A DNA stretch of 64,000 bases from the NCBI RefSeq assembly GCF_036227105.1, contig NZ_CP109434.1:9334501-9398500 (forward strand), in the 5' to 3' direction. The notes under the pieces are model-generated. The model searched no databases. It saw nothing but the letters and a program-made list of their open reading frames with translations, and was not told the DNA's origin. Shown one piece after another: positions 16,288-24,586 of the stretch (its first letter is position 1; each line of letters opens with the position of its first letter). The DNA is from Amycolatopsis sp. NBC_01488. GTDB lineage: Bacteria; Actinomycetota; Actinomycetes; Mycobacteriales; Pseudonocardiaceae. A program made the translations under genes and the position numbers.

Positions 16288-16674
16288 ATGGCATCCGAAA
16301 CGGACCGGCTCGCCGCCGAGCGCTATGTCGTCCTGACCACGTTCCGGCGCGACGGCCGGGCCGTGCCGACCCCGATCTGGGTGGCGGGCGACGCCGGCGA
16401 GCTCGTGTTCTGGTCGGAGCGCAAGGCCGGGAAGGTCAAGCGCATCCGCGCCAGTGGCCGCGTCGAGGTCCAGGCGTGCGACCTGCGCGGGAAGCAGACG
16501 CACGGCGCCGTCGTCACCGGCCAGGCCCGGCTGCTGGACCTGGCGGAGACCGAACGCGTCCGCACGGCGATCGCCCGCAAGTACGGCATCGTCGGGCGCG
16601 TCACGATGTTCTTCTCGAAGCTGCGCGGCCCGGCCGACCGGACGGTCGGGATCGCGGTCAAGCTGGACGGCTGA
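16288..16674 (+). CDS. PPOX-class F420-dependent enzyme
   Basis: 128 aa, split beta-barrel flavin/F420-binding fold. The family pattern is visible: ERYVVLTTFRRDGRAVPTPIWVAGDAGELVFWSERKAGKVKRIRASGRVEVQACDLRGK, then a C-terminal helix pair. These proteins are reductases or biliverdin/tetracycline-type oxidoreductases using F420; the substrate here is unknown. It starts 14 bp after the permease and could be its operon partner. Its 3' end overlaps the convergent GNAT gene by 17 bp. Confidence 0.85.
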   Translation: MASETDRLAAERYVVLTTFRRDGRAVPTPIWVAGDAGELVFWSERKAGKVKRIRASGRVEVQACDLRGKQTHGAVVTGQARLLDLAETERVRTAIARKYGIVGRVTMFFSKLRGPADRTVGIAVKLDG

Positions 16675-17134
16675 GGCCGCGGAACCCGCGACGCAGGTAG
16701 TTCGGCAGCGCGTTCGGGTGGTCGAGCGTCGAGATGTGCAGCCAGACGCGCCGGGTGCCCGGCAGCGTCCACGCGTCGGCGACGACGAGGGTGAGCGCGT
16801 AGCCGCCGAGCCCCTTGCCGACGAACTCCGGCAGCAGGCCGAACGTCGTGATCTCGACGTCGCCGCCGGGCTGCGGCGCGAAGTCGGCGGCGCCCGCGAC
16901 CTCGCCGCGGTACTCGACGAGCCGGTACCGCCGCCCGGGTTCGGCGAACCAGCGTTCCCAATCTTCGTCGGAGCGGGACGCGCTCGGCCACCGGTGCGGC
17001 GTCCCGATCCGGACGTGCAGGTCGCGGACGACCGGCCCGGCCGCCGTGGCCTCGAGCGTGACGCCGTCGACGGCCGGCGCGGGGTTGAGCTGCTCGGCGG
17101 CGGTCATTTCGAGCCGAGTGACGATCTCCTCCAC
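16658..17134 (-). CDS. GNAT-family N-acetyltransferase
   Basis: About 158 aa from the GTG at 17134 (VEEIVTRLEMTAAEQL). The acetyl-CoA binding core is recognisable: VEITTFGLLPEFVGKGLGGYALTLVVADAW, where the Q/RxxGxG/A loop reads VGKGLGG, followed by RRVWLHISTLDHPNALPNYLRRGF. The acceptor substrate is unknown. The longer in-frame extension upstream is unlike the family and lacks a ribosome site. Convergent with the F420 enzyme gene. Confidence 0.8.
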   Translation of the reverse strand: MEEIVTRLEMTAAEQLNPAPAVDGVTLEATAAGPVVRDLHVRIGTPHRWPSASRSDEDWERWFAEPGRRYRLVEYRGEVAGAADFAPQPGGDVEITTFGLLPEFVGKGLGGYALTLVVADAWTLPGTRRVWLHISTLDHPNALPNYLRRGFRGLSRPA

Positions 17135-17183
17135 CCGCGGCAACCTACGGCGCCCGGCGGCCGCTGTCAGCCCCTTAACGGCG

Positions 17184-17525
17184 TCAACCGGCCGCTCGCA
17201 TCGCGGCGGCCATGGCCGCCGAGTCGTGGTCCGGGCCGCAGCCGTCCACGATGACCAGGTCACCGGGGATGTGGTCGGCGCGCAGCCGCAGGATCTCGCG
17301 GTAGGCGGGCGAGTCGTACCACTCGTGCGCCGCGGCGAGGCTCGGGAACTCGATGACCACGAGCGCGCCCGGCCACTCCCCCTCCATCACGTGCACCGGC
17401 GAGCCGTGCACGAGGAACCTGCCGCCGTAGGGGTCGAGCGTCGCCTGGATGCGTTCCAGGTACCGGAAGACGTCCTCGGAGAGCACGGCGGGCGGGCGCA
17501 GGTGGGCGAGTCCGTAGGCGGTCAT
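17184..17525 (-). CDS. DUF1330-family protein
   Basis: 113 aa, a ferredoxin-like dimeric alpha-beta barrel fold family. Signature elements are YLERIQATLDPYGGRFLVHGSPVHVMEGEWPGALVVIEFPSLAAAHEWYDSPAYREILRLR. Function unknown for the family. It lies 80 bp downstream of priA on the same strand, with GGAAGGA a few bases before the ATG at 17525, so it may be expressed from its own promoter or by read-through. Confidence 0.88.
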   Translation of the reverse strand: MTAYGLAHLRPPAVLSEDVFRYLERIQATLDPYGGRFLVHGSPVHVMEGEWPGALVVIEFPSLAAAHEWYDSPAYREILRLRADHIPGDLVIVDGCGPDHDSAAMAAAMRAAG

Positions 17526-17605
17526 GGCGGTCCTTCCGTTGTCCTGGAAGGAATCCTGCCGCGCCGGGCGCGCGGCGTCGATTACGCCGGAGGTAACGGC
17601 CCGGC

Positions 17606-18343
17606 TCAGACCTTCGAGACCGCGGCGAGCGCCTCGGGCAGCGTGAACGCCCCGGCGTAGAGCGCCTTGCCGACGATCGAGCCCTCGACGCCGTCGGCGG
17701 CCAGGCCGGCCAGCGCGACGAGGTCGTCCACACTGGACACTCCGCCGGAGGCGATCACCGGCGCGTCGGTGCGGGCGACGACGTCGCGCAGCAGGTCGAG
17801 GTTCGGGCCGCGCAGGGTGCCGTCCTTGCTCACGTCCGTCACGACGTAGCGGGACGCGCCGTCGCGGTCCAGGCGCTCCAGGACCTCCCAGAGGTCGCCG
17901 CCGTCGGACGTCCAGCCGCGCGCCGAGAGCCGGTGGCCGGCGTCGGTGATCCGCACGTCGAGGCCGATCGCGACGCGGTCGCCGTACTCGCCGATCACGC
18001 GCGCGGTCCACTCCGGGTCCTCGAGCGCGGCGGTGCCGAGGTTGACGCGGCGGGCGCCGGTGGCCAGCGCGGCCGTCAGCGACGCGTCGTCGCGGATGCC
18101 GCCGGACAGCTCGACCTGCACGTCGAGCTTGCCGACGACCTCGGCGAGCAGCGCGCGGTTGCTGCCCTTGCCGAAGGCGGCGTCGAGGTCGACCAGGTGG
18201 ATCCACTCGGCGCCGTCACGCTGCCAGGCGAACGCCGCCTCCAGCGGGCTGCCATAGGAGGTCTCGGTGCCGGCCTCGCCCTGGACGAGTCGCACGGCCT
18301 GGCCATCGGCCACATCAACGGCGGGAAGCAGCGTGAAAGTCAC
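17606..18343 (-). CDS. priA: Bifunctional HisA/TrpF isomerase PriA
   Basis: A 245-aa TIM-barrel isomerase. In actinobacteria this protein carries out both the HisA step (ProFAR isomerase) and the TrpF step (PRA isomerase). The catalytic Asp residues are in LLPAVDVADGQAVRLVQG and YVVTDVSKDGTLRGPN; phosphate loops are ELSGGIRDD and VIASGGVSS. No separate trpF is in the window although trpCBA and trpE are, which agrees with the dual role. It sits between hisH upstream and a DUF1330 gene downstream on the minus strand. Confidence 0.94.
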   Translation of the reverse strand: MTFTLLPAVDVADGQAVRLVQGEAGTETSYGSPLEAAFAWQRDGAEWIHLVDLDAAFGKGSNRALLAEVVGKLDVQVELSGGIRDDASLTAALATGARRVNLGTAALEDPEWTARVIGEYGDRVAIGLDVRITDAGHRLSARGWTSDGGDLWEVLERLDRDGASRYVVTDVSKDGTLRGPNLDLLRDVVARTDAPVIASGGVSSVDDLVALAGLAADGVEGSIVGKALYAGAFTLPEALAAVSKV

Positions 18344-18378
18344 GCCGTAACTCTAGGGCGGAGACGCGCGTCACCCGG

Positions 18379-19005
18379 TCAGAGGGTCGCGAGCCAGTTC
18401 TTCAGGAGCCGCGCGCCCGCGTCACCGGACTTCTCCGGGTGGAACTGGGTGGCCCAGAGCGGCCCGTTCTCGACCGCGGCGACGAAGTCCTCGCCGTGGT
18501 TCGCCCAGGTGACCTTCGGTTCCTGGCCGGCCAGGCCGTCGAGCTCCCACTTGCGGGCGGCGTACGAGTGGACGAAGTAGAACCGCTCGTCCGGGTCGAG
18601 CCCGGCGAACAGCTGCGAGTCCGCCGGCGCGCGCACGGTGTTCCAGCCCATGTGCGGCAGGACGTCGGCGGTCAGCCGGTCGACGACGCCCGGCCACTCC
18701 CCCGTGCCCTCGGTCTCCTCGCCGTGCTCGACGCCGCGGGAGAAGAGGATCTGCATGCCGACGCAGATGCCGAGCACGGGACGGCCGCCGGCGAGGCGCT
18801 TGCCGATGATCCGGTGGCCCTTGACGTCCAGCAGGCCCGCCATGCAGGCGGAGTACGCGCCGACACCGGGCACGACCAGGCCGTCGGCCTCGATCGCGGC
18901 GTGCGGGTCGGCGGTGACCTCGACTTCGGCCCCGGCGCGCGCCACCGCGCGTTCGGCGGAGCGGAGGTTGCCGGAACCGTAGTCGAGGATCACCACACGA
19001 GACAC
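18379..19005 (-). CDS. hisH: Imidazole glycerol phosphate synthase, glutaminase subunit
   Basis: 208 aa class I glutamine amidotransferase that feeds ammonia to HisF. Visible are ILDYGSGNLRSAERA at the start, the nucleophile elbow LGICVGMQILF (Cys), and the QFHPEKSGDAG catalytic His and Glu. The GTG at 19005 (VSRVVILDYG) is the start that places the first strand correctly. The next gene downstream on the same strand is priA, 35 bp away. The longer reading frame upstream is a shadow of the secreted protein gene. Confidence 0.95.
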   Translation of the reverse strand: MSRVVILDYGSGNLRSAERAVARAGAEVEVTADPHAAIEADGLVVPGVGAYSACMAGLLDVKGHRIIGKRLAGGRPVLGICVGMQILFSRGVEHGEETEGTGEWPGVVDRLTADVLPHMGWNTVRAPADSQLFAGLDPDERFYFVHSYAARKWELDGLAGQEPKVTWANHGEDFVAAVENGPLWATQFHPEKSGDAGARLLKNWLATL

Positions 19006-19028
19006 GCCACCCAGCGTAGCCGGAGGGC

Positions 19029-19883
19029 TCAGCGGCGCTCGAACGAATAGACGTCCGTCACGGTGTTGCACGGCGCCGGCGGCACGACCTCGACGCGCAG
19101 CACGCCCGCGTCGTAGTCGACGCCCTCCGGCGTGAACGTGCCCGTGCAGGTGCTGACCAGCGGGACCTGGCTGATCTCGCGCACCTTGGCCGTGACGTCG
19201 TGGCCGGTCACGGGCCGCGGCAGGTCGATCTGCAGGAGCTGCAGGTTGGTCGGGTACAGGTCGTTGTACGGGTCGCTCGTCGCGCAGATCAGGCGCGTCG
19301 GGCTGACGAAGTCGCAGCCCTGGGCGCTGCGGATGTGGTGGTCGAGGTGGATGCGGGCGGCGACGGGGAGGTCGCCGGCGGTCTTCGGGCCGCGCGGGTT
19401 GAGGAACGGCGTCGGGGAGACGTAGAGGCGGTCGATCTCGCCGAGCGGGCCGGAGACCAGCCACTGGCCGTCGGGGGTGGCCGCGACCTGGGCGTTGGCG
19501 TTCGCGGCGGGCTCGTCGGCCTGCAGCGGGTGGACGAACTCCGTCGTCGTCCCGTCCGGCTTCGTGACCAGGTACATCTTCTTGGTCGGCGTCGGGGTGA
19601 CGGTGTCCTGGTAGACGTCGAAGACGTAGCCGCGCAGCGAGTCCGGGTCGCCGACGTGGCCCCAGCCCTCGTCCTTGAGCGGCTGCGGGATGGTGGCGCC
19701 GTTGCGGTAGACGATCTCGGGCGCGTGGCCCGGCAGGCGCAGCGTGGTGAGGCCCTCGCCGCTCACCCGGTTCTCGGCGGTCGTGTGGCCGGTTTGCCGC
19801 CAGGAGGACTCGTGCGCCGTGGCGACGCCGGTGGCGGTGAGCAGGGTGGCGGTGGTGAGAGCGAGCAGACTGGCCGCGCGCAT
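19029..19883 (-). CDS. Secreted protein of unknown function
   Basis: About 284 aa, with an N-terminal signal peptide from the ATG at 19883: MRAASLLALTTATLLTATGVATAHES, with likely cleavage after ATA. A GGAG ribosome site is 7 bases upstream. The mature part is beta-rich and contains Trp/Tyr-rich loops and four Cys that could form disulphides (CDFVSPTRLICATSDPYNDLY, STCTGTFTPEG, PAPCNTV). It looks like a propeller-type or TolB-like exported protein, but I do not recognise a family. It ends 24 bp upstream of hisH. Confidence 0.65.
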   Translation of the reverse strand: MRAASLLALTTATLLTATGVATAHESSWRQTGHTTAENRVSGEGLTTLRLPGHAPEIVYRNGATIPQPLKDEGWGHVGDPDSLRGYVFDVYQDTVTPTPTKKMYLVTKPDGTTTEFVHPLQADEPAANANAQVAATPDGQWLVSGPLGEIDRLYVSPTPFLNPRGPKTAGDLPVAARIHLDHHIRSAQGCDFVSPTRLICATSDPYNDLYPTNLQLLQIDLPRPVTGHDVTAKVREISQVPLVSTCTGTFTPEGVDYDAGVLRVEVVPPAPCNTVTDVYSFERR

Positions 19884-20053
19884 GTGCGCTCCTCGGGAGT
19901 AGAGGCCTTGGCGGCGGCGACGCGATTCTGCCATGGCGGGGTCACCGGCCGGAAGAATCTTGGTGAAGGACGTTTGACCGTCCCGGCGGCTGGGTATCAA
20001 GTCACCCGATCGTGTGGCCGATCTCCGCGCGACCGGACGCCAGGGAGGCGAAG

Positions 20054-20230
20054 ATGGCCGAGGACGATCTGCTGTCCCAGATGCTGCACGCCTGGCGCGA
20101 AGACATCGAGAGCGTCCCGTTTCCGCAGTTCAACGAGCTGCTGATCCCCCGCCAGCAGGTCCGGCCGCGGTGCACGCCCAGCGCGTCTGCTGTCCGCGTG
20201 ACGAACGCCACGCGGAAGACAGACGCCTGA
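20054..20230 (+). CDS. Small protein of unknown function
   Basis: A 58-residue ORF beginning at the ATG at 20054 with AGGGAGGCGAAG just before it, a good ribosome site. The N-terminal half MAEDDLLSQMLHAWREDIE is an acidic, helix-forming segment; the remainder is basic and disordered. It precedes the acyl-CoA dehydrogenase gene by 48 bp on the same strand. I have no family for it; the ribosome site and codon use make it a plausible real gene. Confidence 0.5.
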   Translation: MAEDDLLSQMLHAWREDIESVPFPQFNELLIPRQQVRPRCTPSASAVRVTNATRKTDA

Positions 20231-20278
20231 CTGTGGTTTCCTGCGGGGGCCGCATCGACGCGTCCCCCGGGAGTCCTC

Positions 20279-21451
20279 ATGAGTCGTTCCCCTGATCCGC
20301 ACGACTTCCTCGACCTCGACGCCGGGCTCGCCGAGGAGGAGCGCGCCATCCGCGACGCCGTCCGCGCGTACGCGAAGGACCACCTGCTGGACCGGGTAGC
20401 GGACTGGTACGAAACGGGCGCGCTGCCGGCCGCCGAGCTGGCCAAGGGCTTCGGTTCGCTGGGGCTGCTGGGGATGCACCTGGAGGGCTACGGCTGCGCC
20501 GGCACCAGCGCGGTCGCGTACGGCATCGCGTGCCGGGAACTCGAAGCCGTCGACTCGGGGCTGCGGAGCTTCGTGTCGGTGCAGGGTTCGCTGGCGATGT
20601 ACGCGATCCACCGGTGGGGCAGCGAAGAGCAGCGGCAGGAGTGGCTGCCGCGGATGGCCACGGGCGACGCGCTGGGCTGCTTCGGCCTGACCGAGCCGGA
20701 CGCGGGCAGCGACCCGGGCTCCATGCGGACGCGCGCGGTGCGGGACGGGTCCGACTGGGTCCTGTCGGGGACGAAGATGTGGATCACCAACGGAACGGTC
20801 GCCGACGTCGCGGTCGTCTGGGCCCAGACCGACGACGGGATCCGGGGCTTCGTCGTGCCGACGTCGACGCCGGGCTTCACGGCCAACGAGGTCAAGCACA
20901 AGCTGTCCCTGCGGGCGTCCCTGACGGCGGAGCTGGTCCTGGACGGCGTCCGGCTGCCTGATTCGGCGGCGTTCCCCGAGGTCCGGGGCTTGCGCGGGCC
21001 GTTGTCGTGCCTGAACGAAGCCCGCTACGGAATCTTGTTCGGCGTCGTCGGCGCGGCTCGGGCCTGTTACGAGGCGGCGCTGGAGTACACGCTGTCGCGG
21101 TCGCAGTTCGGCAAGCCGCTGGCCGGGTTCCAGCTGACCCAGCGCAAGCTGGCCGACCTGCTCGTCGAGGTCAACCGCGCGGGGCTGGTGGCGCTGCAGA
21201 TCGGGCGGCTGAAGGACGCCGGGACGCTGCACCACAACCACGTGAGCTTCGGGAAGATGGCGAACGTGCGGTCGGCTTTGGACGCGGCCCGGTCGGCGCG
21301 CTCGATGCTGGGCGCGAACGGGATTTCGCTGGAGTACCCGGTGATGCGGCACATGGCGAACCTCGAGACGGTGCTGACGTACGAAGGCACGGAGGAGATG
21401 CACGCGCTGTCGCTGGGCCAGGCGGTGACGGGGCTGGCGGCGTTCCGCTGA
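20279..21451 (+). CDS. Acyl-CoA dehydrogenase, glutaryl-CoA dehydrogenase-like
   Basis: 390 aa FAD enzyme. Conserved blocks: LGCFGLTEPDAGSDPGSMRTRA (flavin and substrate binding), WVLSGTKMWITNG, YTLSRSQFGKPLAGFQLTQRKLADL, and the catalytic Glu in VLTYEGTEEMHALSLGQAVTG. The YEGT context and the early ACRELEAVDSGLRSFVSVQGSLAMYAI block are those of glutaryl-CoA dehydrogenases rather than straight-chain enzymes, suggesting lysine/tryptophan breakdown through crotonyl-CoA. The ATG at 20279 is the start. Its specificity is an inference from these motifs. Confidence 0.88.
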   Translation: MSRSPDPHDFLDLDAGLAEEERAIRDAVRAYAKDHLLDRVADWYETGALPAAELAKGFGSLGLLGMHLEGYGCAGTSAVAYGIACRELEAVDSGLRSFVSVQGSLAMYAIHRWGSEEQRQEWLPRMATGDALGCFGLTEPDAGSDPGSMRTRAVRDGSDWVLSGTKMWITNGTVADVAVVWAQTDDGIRGFVVPTSTPGFTANEVKHKLSLRASLTAELVLDGVRLPDSAAFPEVRGLRGPLSCLNEARYGILFGVVGAARACYEAALEYTLSRSQFGKPLAGFQLTQRKLADLLVEVNRAGLVALQIGRLKDAGTLHHNHVSFGKMANVRSALDAARSARSMLGANGISLEYPVMRHMANLETVLTYEGTEEMHALSLGQAVTGLAAFR

Positions 21452-21488
21452 TCCGGTTTTGTCGGTGGTCGCCGGTAGCTTCGCCGTC

Positions 21489-22040
21489 GTGGACTTCTCT
21501 TCTTTGGACTTCTCTTCTTTCGAGACGGTGCTGGAGCTGCGGCGCTACACCCTGCACCCGGGACGGCGTGACGAGCTGATCACGCTGTTCGAGCGCGAGT
21601 TCGTCGAGCCTCAGGAAGCGGCCGGGGCGCACCTCTTCGGGCTGTTCCGGACGTCGGCGTCACCGGACGAGTTCGTGTGGCTGCGGGGTTTCCGGTCCTT
21701 CTCCGCACGGAAGGCGGCGCTTTCGGCGTTCTACTCCGGGCCGGCCTGGCGCCGCTTCCGGGACGCGGCGAACGCGACGATGGCGGACTCGGACAACGTG
21801 CTGGTGCTGCGTCCGGTCGTGGGCGGTCTGCCTTCTCCGCCACCGGGCTCCGGAATCTTCCTGACGGTCTCTTCGGTGGCGTCGCCCTCGGCGTTCGCGG
21901 TGTTCGAGACGGATCCTTCGCCGAACAACTTCCCGCAGCTGCCGGTGCGCACCGACGGCCCGTTCTCGGTGTCCTTCAGCCGGGAGGCTTCTCCGGGCGC
22001 CGAGTCCTTGGAGCCGACTTCGCGCTCACTACTCCGGTAA
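21489..22040 (+). CDS. NIPSNAP-family protein
   Basis: About 183 aa. The NIPSNAP/dimeric alpha-beta barrel pattern begins at VLELRRYTLHPGRRDELITLFEREFVEPQEAAGAHLFGLFRT and continues with WLRGFRSFSARKAALSAFYSGPAWRRFRDAANATM. Function of the family is unclear. The start is uncertain: GTG 21489 is used, but GTG 21528, right before the conserved ELRRY, would remove a tandem 15-bp duplication (GACTTCTCTTCTTTG, twice in succession). It overlaps the convergent NUDIX gene by 12 bp. Confidence 0.72.
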   Translation: MDFSSLDFSSFETVLELRRYTLHPGRRDELITLFEREFVEPQEAAGAHLFGLFRTSASPDEFVWLRGFRSFSARKAALSAFYSGPAWRRFRDAANATMADSDNVLVLRPVVGGLPSPPPGSGIFLTVSSVASPSAFAVFETDPSPNNFPQLPVRTDGPFSVSFSREASPGAESLEPTSRSLLR

Positions 22041-22448
22041 CAGCAGCCCGGTGAGCCCGCGGGGATAGAGGATCTTGCCGCCGTCCCGGAAGTCGTGGAC
22101 GTCGACCCACCGGGCGGTGGCGGGGTCGTCGAGGATCTTCATCTCGTCGTTGGCGTAGAAGCCGGGATCGACGAACTCGGCGCGGTGGAGGAAGGCGATT
22201 TCGTGGCCGGCCTGGCCACGCCAGGTGAAGACGTTCTCGAGCACGCCGAGCCGCTCGCCGACCTCGATCTCGGCGTCGAGTTCCTCGCGGAACTCGCGCT
22301 TGAGCGCTTCCTCGGCGTGTTCCCCGAACTCGATGCCGCCGCCGAGCGGCCGGTAGAAGACGTCGTCGCCGTCGCGCCCCTCGAAGACGAGCAAAGCGGT
22401 GCCGCGGCGGATGATGCCGAGCACGATCGGCCGGATGCTGGACCCCAT
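22029..22448 (-). CDS. NUDIX hydrolase
   Basis: 139 aa with a complete Nudix box, GGGIEFGEHAEEALKREFREELD then AEI, which matches Gx5Ex7REUxEExGU with a small change at the last Gly. It hydrolyses a nucleoside diphosphate linked to another moiety; the substrate cannot be told from the sequence. The core is preceded by ALLVFEGRDGDDVFYRPL. It lies 10 bp downstream of the transketolase-like pair on the opposite reading order (same strand, upstream of none), and its 3' end overlaps the NIPSNAP gene. Confidence 0.9.
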   Translation of the reverse strand: MGSSIRPIVLGIIRRGTALLVFEGRDGDDVFYRPLGGGIEFGEHAEEALKREFREELDAEIEVGERLGVLENVFTWRGQAGHEIAFLHRAEFVDPGFYANDEMKILDDPATARWVDVHDFRDGGKILYPRGLTGLLLPE

Positions 22449-22458
22449 GGGGGTGAGG

Positions 22459-23343
22459 CTACTGCCCGAGGAAGTCCCGGATCGCCAGCTTCACCGAGCC
22501 CGCGTCCAGCCCGTGTGCCAGGTCGTGGTCGGCGCTCGTGCCGTAGGTGCGGACTTCCGCGTCCCGCCGCACGCCCAGGGACTTCAGCCGGTGCGGCACG
22601 TCCGAAAGCGCCTCGGCGACCCAGTGCGCCGACGTCCCGGCGAGGTAGGGCTCCACGAGCACGACCTCGGGGGCGGCCGCGAGCACCGCCGACCGCAGGC
22701 CGGCCGCGTCGAACGGGCGGATCGTCGACGCGTACAGCACCGTCAGGTCCAGCCCGGCCGTCGCGCGCAGCACCCGGTCCAGGACCGGGCCCGCCGCCAC
22801 CACCACGCCCGACGAGCCGGACCGCAGCCGCGTGAAGCCCACCCCCAAGTGCGGCGATGCGTTCGCCTGAGCCGAAAGCCGCAGGTACACCCGGCCGTCA
22901 CCGGGGATGGACTCCAGCAGCAGGCGGCGGGCTTCGGCCGCGTGGCCCGGTACGTGGACCGTCCACCCCGGCAGCGAATCGATCAGCGCGACGTCGCCCG
23001 GCGACTGGTGGGTGCGCCCCGCAGTCGGCATGTCGTACGACGCTCCGTACGACACCAGTACCCCGCCCACGTCCTGGTGCGAGAAGTCCAGCTTGATCTG
23101 CTCGAACGCGCGCTCCACCAGGAACGACGGGAACGTGTGCACGATCGGGCGCAGGCCGGCCAGCGCCAGGCCCGCGCCCGTGCTGACCAGCAGCTGCTCG
23201 CGGATCCCCACGTTGATCACCCGGTCCGGGTGCCGCCGGGCGGCGCCGGCCAGCTGCGCCGCCGAGATGTCGGCCAGCACGACCGCCACGTCCGGGTCGG
23301 CGTCCAGGATCTCCTCGGTCGTCTTCAAGAACGTTTCCCGCAT
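22459..23343 (-). CDS. Transketolase-like, C-terminal subunit
   Basis: 294 aa equivalent of the pyrimidine-binding and C-terminal domains of transketolase. Seen are the pyrimidine-domain elements VINVGIREQLLVSTGAGLALAG (Glu that activates TPP) and YGASYDMPTAGRTHQSPGDVALIDSLPGWTVHVPGHA, then the C-terminal VVAAGPVLDRVL and VVLVEPYLAG. It follows the N-terminal subunit gene by 6 bp. Split transketolases occur in actinobacteria and archaea, sometimes in secondary metabolism or sugar-phosphate conversion. The acceptor and donor are unknown. Confidence 0.85.
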   Translation of the reverse strand: MRETFLKTTEEILDADPDVAVVLADISAAQLAGAARRHPDRVINVGIREQLLVSTGAGLALAGLRPIVHTFPSFLVERAFEQIKLDFSHQDVGGVLVSYGASYDMPTAGRTHQSPGDVALIDSLPGWTVHVPGHAAEARRLLLESIPGDGRVYLRLSAQANASPHLGVGFTRLRSGSSGVVVAAGPVLDRVLRATAGLDLTVLYASTIRPFDAAGLRSAVLAAAPEVVLVEPYLAGTSAHWVAEALSDVPHRLKSLGVRRDAEVRTYGTSADHDLAHGLDAGSVKLAIRDFLGQ

Positions 23344-23349
23344 GGAAGT

Positions 23350-24039
23350 TCAGCCCTTCGGTTCGACGACGGCGACCACGGCCAGCGGCCGGCCGGGATG
23401 GGCGGCGGTCAAGGCCTCGTACAGCGCGTCGTGGTCGCGGCCGGACACCGTGCGCGTCTCCCAGCCCTCGACGTCGAACCGGCGCGCGATGCCGCCCGGC
23501 CAGCCGCGTGTCGACGACCGGTTGTCGAGCACCACCGTCGTCAGGTTGTCCAACCCGGACCGCGCCGCGACGACGATCGCCTCGTGGTTCGAGCCTTCGT
23601 CCAGCTCCGCGTCGCCGATCAGCGTCACGACCCTCGACGTCCGGCCGCGGGCGCGCAGGCCCAGCGCCGTGCCGAGCGCGATCGGCAGGCCGTGGCCGAG
23701 GGAGCCGCTCGAGATCTCGACGCCGGGGACCCGCCGCCGGTCGGGGTGGTGGCCGAGGCGCGACAGCGCGTTGGACCACGTCGGCAGCTCGGCTTCGTCG
23801 AGGAAGCCCTTCACGGTGAGCACGGCGTAGTACGCCATCGGACCGTGTCCCTTGGACAGCAGGAAACGATCACGGTCCGGCGAGCGGAAGTTCGACGGCG
23901 TGACGTCGAGCACGCGGTCGTAGAGCACCCACAGGACGTCCACAGTGGACTCCGCGGCGGCGTGGTGCTTGTCGTCGCCGGTCATCAGCGAGATCAGTCG
24001 CGGCAGCTCGGCGTAACCCGGTTCGGTCGCAGTGGTCAT
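23350..24039 (-). CDS. Transketolase-like, N-terminal (TPP-binding) subunit
   Basis: 229 aa equivalent of the diphosphate-binding half of transketolase. It has the FLLSKGHGPMAYYAVL block, PGVEISSGSLGHGLPIALGTALG, and the TPP motif LIGDAELDEGSNHEAIVVAARSG ending LTTVVLDNRSS. The ATG at 24039 (MTTATEPGY) is chosen because the predicted -10 element lies directly before it, giving a leaderless message. It is divergent from the soxR gene and the gap between them carries a SoxR-type box, so redox control of this gene pair is likely. Confidence 0.85.
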   Translation of the reverse strand: MTTATEPGYAELPRLISLMTGDDKHHAAAESTVDVLWVLYDRVLDVTPSNFRSPDRDRFLLSKGHGPMAYYAVLTVKGFLDEAELPTWSNALSRLGHHPDRRRVPGVEISSGSLGHGLPIALGTALGLRARGRTSRVVTLIGDAELDEGSNHEAIVVAARSGLDNLTTVVLDNRSSTRGWPGGIARRFDVEGWETRTVSGRDHDALYEALTAAHPGRPLAVVAVVEPKG

Positions 24040-24045
24040 GCGCCG

Positions 24046-24076
24046 ACGATGCAACCTCGACTAAACTCGAAGTCAA
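24046..24076 (-). promoter_or_regulatory. SoxR-type box and promoter of the transketolase-like pair
   Basis: On the plus strand CCTCGACTAAACTCGAAG (24055-24072) resembles the SoxR operator consensus CCTCAAGTTAACTTGAGG. Read on the minus strand, -35 TTGACT (24071-24076) and -10 CATCGT (24046-24051) are separated by 19 bp, the over-long spacer of SoxR/MerR promoters, with the dyad inside the spacer. Transcription would begin at about the ATG at 24039. The divergent neighbour is soxR, which strengthens the call. Confidence 0.7.
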
Positions 24077-24091
24077 GGATAGCCTGAGCTG

Positions 24092-24553
24092 GTGACGAGG
24101 CTCGCTGAACATCTCAGCATCGGACAGGTGGCGGATCGCAGCGGGGTGCCGCACACGGCACTGCGGTTCTACGAGGAGAAGGGGCTGATCAGCTCGGAGC
24201 GTTCGGCGGGCAACCAGCGCCGCTACCCGCGTTCGGTGCTGCGGCGGATCGCGTTCATCCGCGCCGCGCAGCGGGTCGGGCTCTCCCTGGAGGACATCAG
24301 CACGGCGCTGGCGTCCCTGCCCGCCGACCACGCCCCGACGAAGGCCGACTGGGCCCGGCTGTCCCGCGACTGGCAGCACGAGCTCGACGCGCGGATCGAC
24401 GCCCTGCAACGGCTTCGCGACCGGCTCACCGGCTGCGTCGGCTGCGGGTGCCTCTCACTGCGCAGCTGCGCGCTCTACAACAACGACGACGCGCTGGCGC
24501 GCTTCGGGCCGGGAGCGAGCAAACTGCGTCCGGCCGTCGAGGGCGGCATCTAA
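24092..24553 (+). CDS. soxR: Redox-sensitive regulator SoxR
   Basis: A 153-aa MerR-family protein. N-terminal winged helix: LSIGQVADRSGVPHTALRFYEEKGLI, then GNQRRYPRSVLRRIAFIRAAQRVGLSLEDI. The C-terminal CVGCGCLSLRSC is the exact SoxR [2Fe-2S] ligand pattern Cx2CxCx5C. SoxR proteins activate target promoters when the cluster is oxidised by redox-cycling compounds. The GTG at 24092 is the start. It is divergent from the transketolase-like genes, whose promoter carries a SoxR-type box. Confidence 0.94.
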   Translation: MTRLAEHLSIGQVADRSGVPHTALRFYEEKGLISSERSAGNQRRYPRSVLRRIAFIRAAQRVGLSLEDISTALASLPADHAPTKADWARLSRDWQHELDARIDALQRLRDRLTGCVGCGCLSLRSCALYNNDDALARFGPGASKLRPAVEGGI

Positions 24554-24586
24554 ATCGGTTGCCCAGGGCGGGATCCTGAAGAGGAA

